Of a stretch of DNA of 64,000 nt, positions 52,404 through 59,184 are shown piece by piece; position 1 is the first letter of the stretch, and each line of letters opens with the position of its first letter. The DNA lies in NCBI GenBank assembly GCA_963724535.1, contig CAVRVD010000014.1, positions 124,001 through 188,000 on the forward strand, in the 5' to 3' direction. The position numbers and the translations under genes are program-made. A model generated the notes under the pieces. That model made no database searches, was not told where the DNA came from, and saw only the letters and a program-made list of their open reading frames with translations. This DNA comes from JADJPO01 sp963724535. Lineage in GTDB: Bacteria > Actinomycetota > Actinomycetes > Actinomycetales > Kineosporiaceae.

Positions 52404-53291
52404 TCACCCCACGATTCGCCGGGCCGCCGAGTAGACGTTGAACGACGTCCCGCGGGAGAAGGCGACCAGGGTCGCCCCGGCCTGCTCGGCGAGATCGACC
52501 GCCAACGAGGACGGCGCCGACACCGCGGCCAGCACCGGGCAGCCGGCGGTCACCGCCTTCTGCACCAGCTCGAACGAGGCGCGGCCGCTGACCTGCAGGA
52601 CAGTCGCGCGCAGCGGCAGCCGACCGGACTGCAGCGCCCAGCCGACCACCTTGTCGACCGCGTTGTGCCGGCCGACGTCCTCACGCAGGCAGACCAGCTC
52701 ACCGGCGGCGGTGAACAGTCCGGCCGCGTGGACGCCACCGGTACGCGCGAAGGCGCGCTGCCCGCCGCGCAGGGCGGCCGGCAGATCGGCCAGGACGGCT
52801 GGGGAGACGGTGACGTCGTCCGCCGCCACGTCGCTGCGGCTGCGCGAGCGGACCTCCTCGATCGACTCCGTGCCGCAGACGCCGCAGGCACTGCTCACCG
52901 TCCGGGACAGCGCGCGGGAGGGTGGCGCGACGTGGTCGGCGAGGATCACCTCGACGACGTTGTGGGTGGGGTTGCCGTCGGCGTCGACGGCGGCGTCCGG
53001 GCAGTGCCGGGCGGTCAGCACGTCCTCCGGGCCGGTGACGACCCCCTCGCCGTGCAGGAAGCCCAGGGCCAGCTCGAGGTCATGGCCGGGGGTGCGCATG
53101 GTCACGGTGAACGGCTCGGCCTCGGTTGCGCTGCGCCCGATCCGGATCTCCAGCGGCTCCTCGACGGCCACGGTGTCGGCCCGCCGGACGACGCTGACCG
53201 GCCGCGCGTGGTGACTGTCCGGGTCGCCCGCGCCGTCCCGGCCGGTGAGCGTCACCCGCTGCACCGGACGACGGGTGGTCGCGCCGGCCAT
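52404..53291 (-). CDS. fdhD: FdhD, formate dehydrogenase accessory sulfurtransferase
   Basis: A 295-residue FdhD that transfers sulfur from IscS to the Mo-bisMGD cofactor of formate dehydrogenase, which is needed for activity. The CxxC active loop is Cys136/Cys139 in SSACGVCGTES. Other motifs are FLHGEGVV and a C-terminal region with the LREDVGRHNAVDKVVG signature. ATG 53291 is preferred to a longer frame. It is 200 nt from the formamidase gene and about 6 kb from the formate dehydrogenase operon it should serve, so it is part of the formate island. Confidence 0.95.
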   Translation of the reverse strand: MAGATTRRPVQRVTLTGRDGAGDPDSHHARPVSVVRRADTVAVEEPLEIRIGRSATEAEPFTVTMRTPGHDLELALGFLHGEGVVTGPEDVLTARHCPDAAVDADGNPTHNVVEVILADHVAPPSRALSRTVSSACGVCGTESIEEVRSRSRSDVAADDVTVSPAVLADLPAALRGGQRAFARTGGVHAAGLFTAAGELVCLREDVGRHNAVDKVVGWALQSGRLPLRATVLQVSGRASFELVQKAVTAGCPVLAAVSAPSSLAVDLAEQAGATLVAFSRGTSFNVYSAARRIVG

Positions 53292-53424
53292 GTGCGCATC
53301 GTAGGTGGCGGCCGGCGCGGCGGCAGTCCGTGGTCGGCCCGCAGAACTGCTGTCGGAGGCGGTCCCGACCACGATCACCGGCTCGTTGGCGCGGCGCTGG
53401 TCGGGACGGCCGGTCCGTGCAGCT

Positions 53425-53470
53425 GGGCCCTGCTGGGCGGCTCACCCGGGTGCGCCGCCCAGCAGGACCC
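53425..53470 (-). terminator. Strong 17-bp hairpin after the formamidase operon
   Basis: Arms at 53425-53441 and 53454-53470 (GGGCCCTGCTGGGCGGC and GCCGCCCAGCAGGACCC) pair along 17 bp with one mismatch around a 12-nt loop. It lies 22 nt beyond the fmdA stop on the minus strand and before fdhD, so it probably ends fmdB-amiS-fmdA transcription. No U-tract is visible, as is common in GC-rich actinobacteria. Confidence 0.75.
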
Positions 53471-53491
53471 CTCGTGGGGGCGGGAGGGCGC

Positions 53492-54745
53492 CTATCCGGC
53501 CGAGCGCGGCACGCCCATGCCCGGGTCGATCTGCGCCGGCCCTCCCGCGCCGGGCCGGATGTCGATGTCGAAGATCGCGGTCGGGATGTAGACGGTCGAG
53601 CACGAGTTCGGGATGTCCACCACCCCGGACAGCCGGCCCTCGATCGGTGCCGCTCCGAGGATCATGTACGCCTGGATGTCGCTCCAGCCGAACTTGGTCA
53701 GGTAGTCGATCGCGTGCAGGCAGGCCCGCTGGTAGGACAGGTGCGAGTCGAGGTAGTGCTGCGTGCCGTCCAGGGTCACCGAGGTGCCGGAGAAGGCGAG
53801 CCACTGGCTGTACTGCGGGTCGACGTTGCCCGGCATGAAGATCGCGTTCTCGGAGACGCCGTAGGTGGTCATCCCGCCCTTGATCAGGTCGACGTGAAGG
53901 TCGATGAACCCGCCCATCTCGATCGCGCCGCAGAAGGTGATCTCACCGTCGCCCTGGGAGAAGTGCAGGTCCCCCATGGACAGCTTGGCGCCGTCCACGA
54001 ACACCGGGTAGAAGACCCGGGTCCCCTTGGTGAAGTTCTTGATGTCCTGGTTGCCGCCGTTCTCCCGCGGCGGGGCGGTGCGGGCCGCCTCGCCGGCCAC
54101 GCGGTCGAACTCGGCACCGGTCAGCGTGCCTAGGATCGCCGAGTCGGGCAGCGGGGGCAGGGCCAGCGGCGGCACCCGATCCGGGTCGGTGGCGATCAGC
54201 GCCGTCTCTCGGGCGGTCCACTTCGCCAGCAGCTCTGCCGACGGGGCGGTGCCCATCAGACCCGGGTGCACGATGCCGGTGAAGGACACCCCGGGGACGT
54301 GTCGTGACGTCGCCGTCTGGCCCCGGAAGTCCCAGATCACCTTGTAGGCGTCCGGGAACTGCTCGGTCAGGAACCCACCACCGTTGCTGGTGGCGAACAC
54401 GCCGGTGTAGCCCCAGCCCTGCCCGGCCAGAGGCCCGGAGTCCTCCTGCGGAATGGGTCCGACGTCGAGGATGTCGACGATCAACAGGTCACCCGGCTGG
54501 GCGCCTTCGACCGCGATCGGCCCGCTGAGGACGTGGACGCTGGGCAGCGGGGCGTTCAGGACGTCGTCGGCCGAGTCGTCATTGTGGATGGCGCCGTCGA
54601 ACCACTCCCGGCAGTGCACCCGGAACACGTCGCCCGGCTTGACGTGGACCTGGGCCGGGATGTCCGGGTGCCACCGGTTGTGGCCGACGATGGCCTGCTG
54701 GGTGAAGGACTTGGACGAGTCGAGAGGGAAGACGACCTCGGGCAT
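53492..54745 (-). CDS. fmdA: Formamidase/acetamidase
   Basis: A 417-residue FmdA/AmdA-family amidohydrolase converting formamide to formate and ammonia. Motifs are VFPLDSSKSFTQQAIVGHNRWHPD, FDGAIHNDDSADDV, GDLLIVDILDVGPIPQE and a middle region GGNQDIKNFTKGTRVFYPV, then FCGAIEMGGFIDLHVDLI. It shares the fold of acetamidases, so small amides besides formamide may be hydrolysed. The ATG follows AAGGAGG. It is the last gene of the fmdB-amiS-fmdA operon and precedes a strong hairpin. Its product is the substrate of the formate dehydrogenase encoded from 57 kb. Confidence 0.93.
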   Translation of the reverse strand: MPEVVFPLDSSKSFTQQAIVGHNRWHPDIPAQVHVKPGDVFRVHCREWFDGAIHNDDSADDVLNAPLPSVHVLSGPIAVEGAQPGDLLIVDILDVGPIPQEDSGPLAGQGWGYTGVFATSNGGGFLTEQFPDAYKVIWDFRGQTATSRHVPGVSFTGIVHPGLMGTAPSAELLAKWTARETALIATDPDRVPPLALPPLPDSAILGTLTGAEFDRVAGEAARTAPPRENGGNQDIKNFTKGTRVFYPVFVDGAKLSMGDLHFSQGDGEITFCGAIEMGGFIDLHVDLIKGGMTTYGVSENAIFMPGNVDPQYSQWLAFSGTSVTLDGTQHYLDSHLSYQRACLHAIDYLTKFGWSDIQAYMILGAAPIEGRLSGVVDIPNSCSTVYIPTAIFDIDIRPGAGGPAQIDPGMGVPRSAG

Positions 54746-54777
54746 GGTGAATCCTCCTTGGCAAGTGGGGCAACGGG

Positions 54778-55404
54778 TCACACGGCTGCCGCAGCGGCAG
54801 CCCTTTGGGCGGTACGGGTTCCGCGCAGGCGCGGGTAGAGCAGGCCGAACACCACCAGACCGAACACGGCGTAGGCGATCGCCCAGCCGTTGTTGCTGCC
54901 GGACCAGTTGTCGGTGAGCAACAGGAAGGCGGGCAGTGCGCCGGTCACCCAGCCCTGGATCGCCGCCACCGCACCGGTGTAGCGGCTCAGGTGGTCCTGG
55001 CCGAGACCGAGCACCAGGAAGAACAGGCTCCACAGAAAGGCCCAGTACAACCAGATCATCCCGAACGTGGGGTCGTTCGACCGGGTGAAGTTGAGGTAGG
55101 CGTAGACGACGGCGCAGACCGCGACGAAGCCGGAGAACCAGCCCAGCCCCGTGCCGTCCAGATCAAAGAACAGGTTCATCGCCACGTAGAGGTAGGTGAA
55201 CCCGAACAGGTACAGCCCCGACGCGCCGAGGATCTGGTCGGCGTCGCCGTCCGCGGTGAAGATCAGATAGGTCGGGGTGAGGACCTGGAGCAGGCCGACG
55301 AACAGGTTCATCGGTGCCGCAGACGTACCCTTGACCCAGCCGAGGAGCATGGCTCCGTTGATGAACAGAACGGCTCCGACGTAGAGCAACCCGACACTGC
55401 CCAT
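54778..55404 (-). CDS. amiS: AmiS/UreI-family amide channel
   Basis: A 208-residue protein with six membrane helices, matching the AmiS/UreI urea/amide channel family. Features are VGLLYVGAVLFINGAMLLGW at the start, LTPTYLIFTADGD, YLYVAMNLFFDLDGTGLGWFSGFVAV and FGMIWLYWAFLWSLFF. A short Ala-rich C-terminal tail follows. ATG 55404 has an AAGGAGG site. Next to the amidase gene it should import formamide or other short amides. It overlaps no gene but the small gaps (32 and 93 nt) fit one operon. Confidence 0.9.
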   Translation of the reverse strand: MGSVGLLYVGAVLFINGAMLLGWVKGTSAAPMNLFVGLLQVLTPTYLIFTADGDADQILGASGLYLFGFTYLYVAMNLFFDLDGTGLGWFSGFVAVCAVVYAYLNFTRSNDPTFGMIWLYWAFLWSLFFLVLGLGQDHLSRYTGAVAAIQGWVTGALPAFLLLTDNWSGSNNGWAIAYAVFGLVVFGLLYPRLRGTRTAQRAAAAAAV

Positions 55405-55497
55405 AGTGAACCTCCTTGTCGCAGAACGAATCACGACCCATACGTGCAGCAGACGCGCGAACACCGAGGCGGTGCCGACGGGCCCGCACGCGAGGAG

Positions 55498-55806
55498 TCA
55501 GGGCCGGGGCAGTCGTGTCCTGGCCGGATTCGAGGTCCGGGGCGGGGTCACCGGCCGGCGGCGATCCCGGGGCGGGAGAACGGAGACCACTTCAGGCTCG
55601 CTGCGCGAGCGCTCGGCGCGGTCTACGGCGGCCCGCACACCCGGGTGTGTGTGAGAGATCATGGGGGGGCTGAACACCCGTACCGCATCACTGCCGCAGC
55701 GCGGGCACCTGGTCGCGGGCGGCGCGGTGCCCACCGGGAAGGAGGTGTCGAATCGTGCGGACTCGTGGGTCGGCTCGTGTCGACAGCGATAGGTGAACGT
55801 GGCCAT
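55498..55806 (-). CDS. fmdB: FmdB-family zinc-ribbon protein
   Basis: A 102-residue protein with an N-terminal FmdB zinc ribbon (CRH near residue 8 and CPRCGSDAV near 34), followed by an unstructured Pro/Arg-rich tail. FmdB was first named as a putative regulator of formamidase expression; its molecular role is not established. The start follows GGAGGTGTC. It is the first gene of the amide operon, with amiS and fmdA downstream. Here the first Cys pair is atypical (YRCRH), so zinc binding may be incomplete. Confidence 0.85.
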   Translation of the reverse strand: MATFTYRCRHEPTHESARFDTSFPVGTAPPATRCPRCGSDAVRVFSPPMISHTHPGVRAAVDRAERSRSEPEVVSVLPPRDRRRPVTPPRTSNPARTRLPRP

Positions 55807-56032
55807 GACACCTCCGGGCGGCGGGACGGGTCCTAGCGGCGTGCGACTGCGCTCACAAGTAGTTTCGAACCGTATGACTTTCGCAACGTTATGGGTGAAA
55901 TCGGTTGCATAGCAATGATCGTCGCAGAACAGGACGATTTCGTACCGCAGCGCAGGAGAGCTGGTCCGGAGGGGCCGGCTGGGAATGCGATGCAGGCCGT
56001 GGCGGCATCAGTGCCCGTGGTATCCCTGAACG
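55807..56032. promoter_or_regulatory. Divergent promoter region, fmdB and LysR gene
   Basis: These 226 nt are notably AT-richer than the rest, especially 55855-55920. They contain an interrupted palindrome TTGC-ATA-GCAA (55905-55915) and a TTTCGAA/TTTCGCAA pair, and must hold the promoters of the amide operon and the LysR gene. A LysR-type operator is likely here; a nitrogen-response box is possible but I cannot assign one. Confidence 0.5.
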
Positions 56033-56965
56033 ATGCTGCTGCGCCAGCTGGAGTACCTTGTCGCCCTCGCTCGCGAACGGCACTTCGCGCGGGCCGCGGC
56101 GGCCTGCCACGTGAGCCAGCCCTCGCTGTCGGCGGGCATCGCCAAGCTCGAGTCCGAGCTGAAGGTGGCGATCGTCGTCCGGGGTCGGCGGTTCGTGGGC
56201 TTCACAGCCGAGGGCGAGCAGGTGGTCGCCTGGGCCCGGCGGATCCTGGCCGATCGCGACGGCTTGCAGGCCGAGCTGGCCGCGATGCGCACCGGACTCG
56301 GTGGGTTGCTGCGGGTCTGCGCCATCCCCACCGCTGTGGCCACCACGTCCCTGCTGACCGCGGCGCTGTGCCGCCAGCACCCGGGCGTGCGGGTCCGCCT
56401 GGAGTCCGGTTCCAGCCGCCAGATCGTCCGCCGGCTCGTCGACTTCGACCTGGACGTCGGGGTGTCCTACGTCGACAACGAGGCCCTCGGCCAGGGCAGC
56501 CGGGTGGTGCCGCTGTACCGGGAGCGCTACCTACTGCTCACCCCGGCGGGCGGCCTGCTCGGCGACCGCACCGAGGTGACCTGGGCAGAGGTGGCCGGCG
56601 AGCGGCTGGTGCTGTTCTCCCGGGACATGCAGAACCGACGGATCCTCGACGGGTGCTTCGCCCAGGCCGGTGCGGAAGCCACGGCGGCGGTGGAGACCGA
56701 CTCGGTCGCGGCGCTCTACGGGCACGCCGTCGCCGGCGGCTGGTCGACCGTGGTCGCACACGTCTGGCTTGACCTGTTCGGGGTGCCGCAGGGGATGCGG
56801 CTGGTGCCGATCACCGGACCGGAGCGCACCCCGCAGATCGGCCTGGTCCTCGCCGACCGAGACCCGGAGCCGAGCATGGTCAAGGCGGTGCGGGACGTGG
56901 CGACCCGCCTCGACCTGGTGGGCCACCTGGACGACGTGCTGGCTCGTCACCTCGGGCCTGCCTGA
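56033..56965 (+). CDS. LysR-family regulator of the formate/formamide genes
   Basis: A 310-residue LysR-type regulator: N-terminal helix-turn-helix (residues about 1-60, with ARERHFARAAAACHVSQPSLSAGIAKLE), a linker helix and a periplasmic-binding-like co-inducer domain (about 92-300). LysR genes are frequently found beside fdsGBA operons. The gene is divergent from fmdB and upstream of fdsG on the same strand, so it could control both; the effector may be formate or an amide. ATG 56033 lacks a strong ribosome site. Confidence 0.88.
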   Translation: MLLRQLEYLVALARERHFARAAAACHVSQPSLSAGIAKLESELKVAIVVRGRRFVGFTAEGEQVVAWARRILADRDGLQAELAAMRTGLGGLLRVCAIPTAVATTSLLTAALCRQHPGVRVRLESGSSRQIVRRLVDFDLDVGVSYVDNEALGQGSRVVPLYRERYLLLTPAGGLLGDRTEVTWAEVAGERLVLFSRDMQNRRILDGCFAQAGAEATAAVETDSVAALYGHAVAGGWSTVVAHVWLDLFGVPQGMRLVPITGPERTPQIGLVLADRDPEPSMVKAVRDVATRLDLVGHLDDVLARHLGPA

Positions 56966-57082
56966 CCGCCCCCAGGCGCCGGGGTGCCGATGAGCGCGCT
57001 GATAGGCCCTGCCTCTCACCCAATAGCGGAATTCGCGCTCCCGCACATGGCCGTCGGCCGGTGGCTGAGAGACCATTGTGAG

Positions 57083-57601
57083 GTGCACGACACCGATCTC
57101 AACCCCGCTGAGCAGCTGCCAGGTGGGCTCCCCGACGAGCAGGTCGTCGCCGTGGTGACCAGGGCGGTCGATGCCCACCGGGCTGAGCGGGGGCCGCTGC
57201 TGGCGGTCCTGCACGACGTGGTCGCGGAGGTGGGGTACGTCCCCGGCGCGGCCGTTCGCGCCCTCGCCGAGCAACTGAACCTGTCCCGGGCCGAGGTGCA
57301 CGGCGTCGTCTCCTTCTACAAGGACCTGCACACGGCACCGCGGGGGCGCTGCGTCGTACAGATCTGCCGCGGTGAGGCCTGCCAGGCGGTGGGCGCCGAG
57401 CCGCTGGTCGCGCAGGTGAGCGACCGGCTCGGGGTGGCCCTGGAGGCCACCCGGCCCGACGGCGCGGTCACCCTCGAAGAGGTGTTCTGTCTGGGCAACT
57501 GTGCCCTCGGCCCGTCCGCGTTCGTGGACGGCCGGCTGCATGGGCGGCTCACCGCCGACCGGCTCTGCGGCCTGGTCGAGCGGCGGGTGAGCGCCCCGTG
57601 A
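57083..57601 (+). CDS. fdsG: NAD-dependent formate dehydrogenase gamma subunit (NuoE-like)
   Basis: A protein of about 172 residues resembling FdsG/NuoE, carrying a thioredoxin-like 2Fe-2S cluster. Ligands are in QICRGEACQAVGA (Cx4C) and EEVFCLGNCALGP (Cx3C). It passes electrons from the catalytic subunit to the flavin subunit. The start is uncertain: GTG 57083 gives the usual family length; ATG 57047 and ATG 56984 would add low-quality N-termini that do not resemble the family. Its stop overlaps the next start (GTGA). The 117-nt region from the LysR gene probably contains its promoter. Confidence 0.88.
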   Translation: MHDTDLNPAEQLPGGLPDEQVVAVVTRAVDAHRAERGPLLAVLHDVVAEVGYVPGAAVRALAEQLNLSRAEVHGVVSFYKDLHTAPRGRCVVQICRGEACQAVGAEPLVAQVSDRLGVALEATRPDGAVTLEEVFCLGNCALGPSAFVDGRLHGRLTADRLCGLVERRVSAP

Positions 57602-59184
57602 GCGCTGCGGTGCCCGGCGACCTGACGCCGCCGAAGGACCTGCGGATCCTCTTCGTGCCGTGCGACAGCGCCGCGCGCTCGGTGGGCGCCGACGCGGTCG
57701 CCGACCTGCTGGCCGCACCGGGGAAGCAGGCAGGTCTGACGATGGTGCGCAACGGCTCCTGGGGCCTGCTCTGGCTCGAGCCCCTGGTCGAGGTGATGGA
57801 CGGCGCCCAGGTCCGGTACGCCTTCGGCCCGCTCACCCCGGACGACGTGGCCGACCTGGTCACTGCCGGGATGCTCACCGACCCGGCGGGCTGCAGGCAC
57901 CCGCTGGCCCTCGGCCCGACCGAGCAGCTACCCGCGCTGCGCGACCAGCAGCGGGTCAGCTTCGCCCGGGTCGGTGTGATCGCCCCGACCTCACCGGAGC
58001 ACTACCTCGCGCACGGCGGCCTGCTCGGGCTGCGCCGTGCCCTGAGCATGAGCCCTGCCGAGGTCATCGAAGAGGTCACCGCCTCCGGGCTGCGCGGCCG
58101 AGGTGGTGCTGGTTTCCCCACCGGCGTCAAGTGGAAGACCGTGCTCGAGGCCGCCTCGGACCTGAAGTTCGTCTGCGCCAACGCCGACGAGGGCGACTCG
58201 GGCACCTTCGCCGACCGGATGCTGATGGAGGGCGACCCGTTCTCCACCCTGGAGGGCATGACGATCGCGGCCCACGCGGTCGGAGCCACCGAGGGCTACA
58301 TCTATATCCGCTCCGAGTACCCCGACGCCGTGGTCACCATGCGCCGAGCCGTCGACATCGCCTACGCCCACGGTTGGCTCGGCCAGAACCTGCTCGGATC
58401 CGGACTGCACTTCGACGTCGACGTCCGGGTCGGCGCCGGGGCCTACATCTGCGGTGAGGAGACCTCGATGCTCTCCAGCCTGGAGGGCCGCCGCGGCGAG
58501 GTGCGGGCCAAGCCCCCACTGCCCGCGCTCGAGGGCCTGTTCGGCAGACCGACCGTTGTCAACAACCTGCTCACTCTGGCCACGGTGCCGGCGATCCTGG
58601 CCGGCGGCGCCCAGGCCTACGCCGATCTCGGCACCGGCCGCTCCCGGGGTACCCAGGTCTTCCAGCTCGCCGGCAACATCGCTCGCGGCGGCATTGTCGA
58701 GACCGCGTTCGGGATCCCTCTGGCCGAGCTGGTCACCACCTGGGGCGGCGGGACGGCGAGTGGGCGGCCGGTCGGCGCCGTCCAGGTCGGGGGGCCGCTG
58801 GGCGCCTACCACGCCGGCGACGACCTGGACGTACCGATGGACTACGAGGCCCTCGCCGCCGCCGGTGGCATGGTCGGCCACGGCGGTGTCGTCGTCTTCG
58901 ACGACACCGTCGACCTGGTCGCCCAGGCCCGGTTCGCGATGGAGTTCTGCTCGGCCGAGTCGTGTGGCAAGTGCACACCGTGCCGGATCGGCTCCACCCG
59001 TGGTGTCGAGGTGATCGACGCGATCCGGGCCGGAAACGGTGCCGGACGCCAGGCCAACCTCGTTCTGCTGGAAGACCTCTGCGGGTTAATGACCGACGGG
59101 TCGTTGTGCGCCATGGGCGGGCTGACCCCGATGCCGGTGCGCAGCGCGATCCGGCTGTGGAGCACGGCCAAGGAGACGTCATGA
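57598..59184 (+). CDS. fdsB: Formate dehydrogenase beta subunit (NuoF-like, FMN/NAD-binding)
   Basis: A 528-residue diaphorase subunit. An N-terminal ferredoxin-like/thioredoxin-like extension of about 130 residues precedes the NuoF core: RGRGGAGFPTGVKWK (FMN/NAD loop), CANADEGDSGTF (flavin), GAYICGEETSML, and the 4Fe-4S ligands in ESCGKCTPCRIGS with a further downstream Cys (LEDLCGLM). It hands electrons from formate to NAD+. GTG 57598 overlaps the fdsG stop, and its own stop overlaps the fdsA start (ATGA), so the three subunits are translationally coupled. Confidence 0.94.
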   Translation: MSAAVPGDLTPPKDLRILFVPCDSAARSVGADAVADLLAAPGKQAGLTMVRNGSWGLLWLEPLVEVMDGAQVRYAFGPLTPDDVADLVTAGMLTDPAGCRHPLALGPTEQLPALRDQQRVSFARVGVIAPTSPEHYLAHGGLLGLRRALSMSPAEVIEEVTASGLRGRGGAGFPTGVKWKTVLEAASDLKFVCANADEGDSGTFADRMLMEGDPFSTLEGMTIAAHAVGATEGYIYIRSEYPDAVVTMRRAVDIAYAHGWLGQNLLGSGLHFDVDVRVGAGAYICGEETSMLSSLEGRRGEVRAKPPLPALEGLFGRPTVVNNLLTLATVPAILAGGAQAYADLGTGRSRGTQVFQLAGNIARGGIVETAFGIPLAELVTTWGGGTASGRPVGAVQVGGPLGAYHAGDDLDVPMDYEALAAAGGMVGHGGVVVFDDTVDLVAQARFAMEFCSAESCGKCTPCRIGSTRGVEVIDAIRAGNGAGRQANLVLLEDLCGLMTDGSLCAMGGLTPMPVRSAIRLWSTAKETS

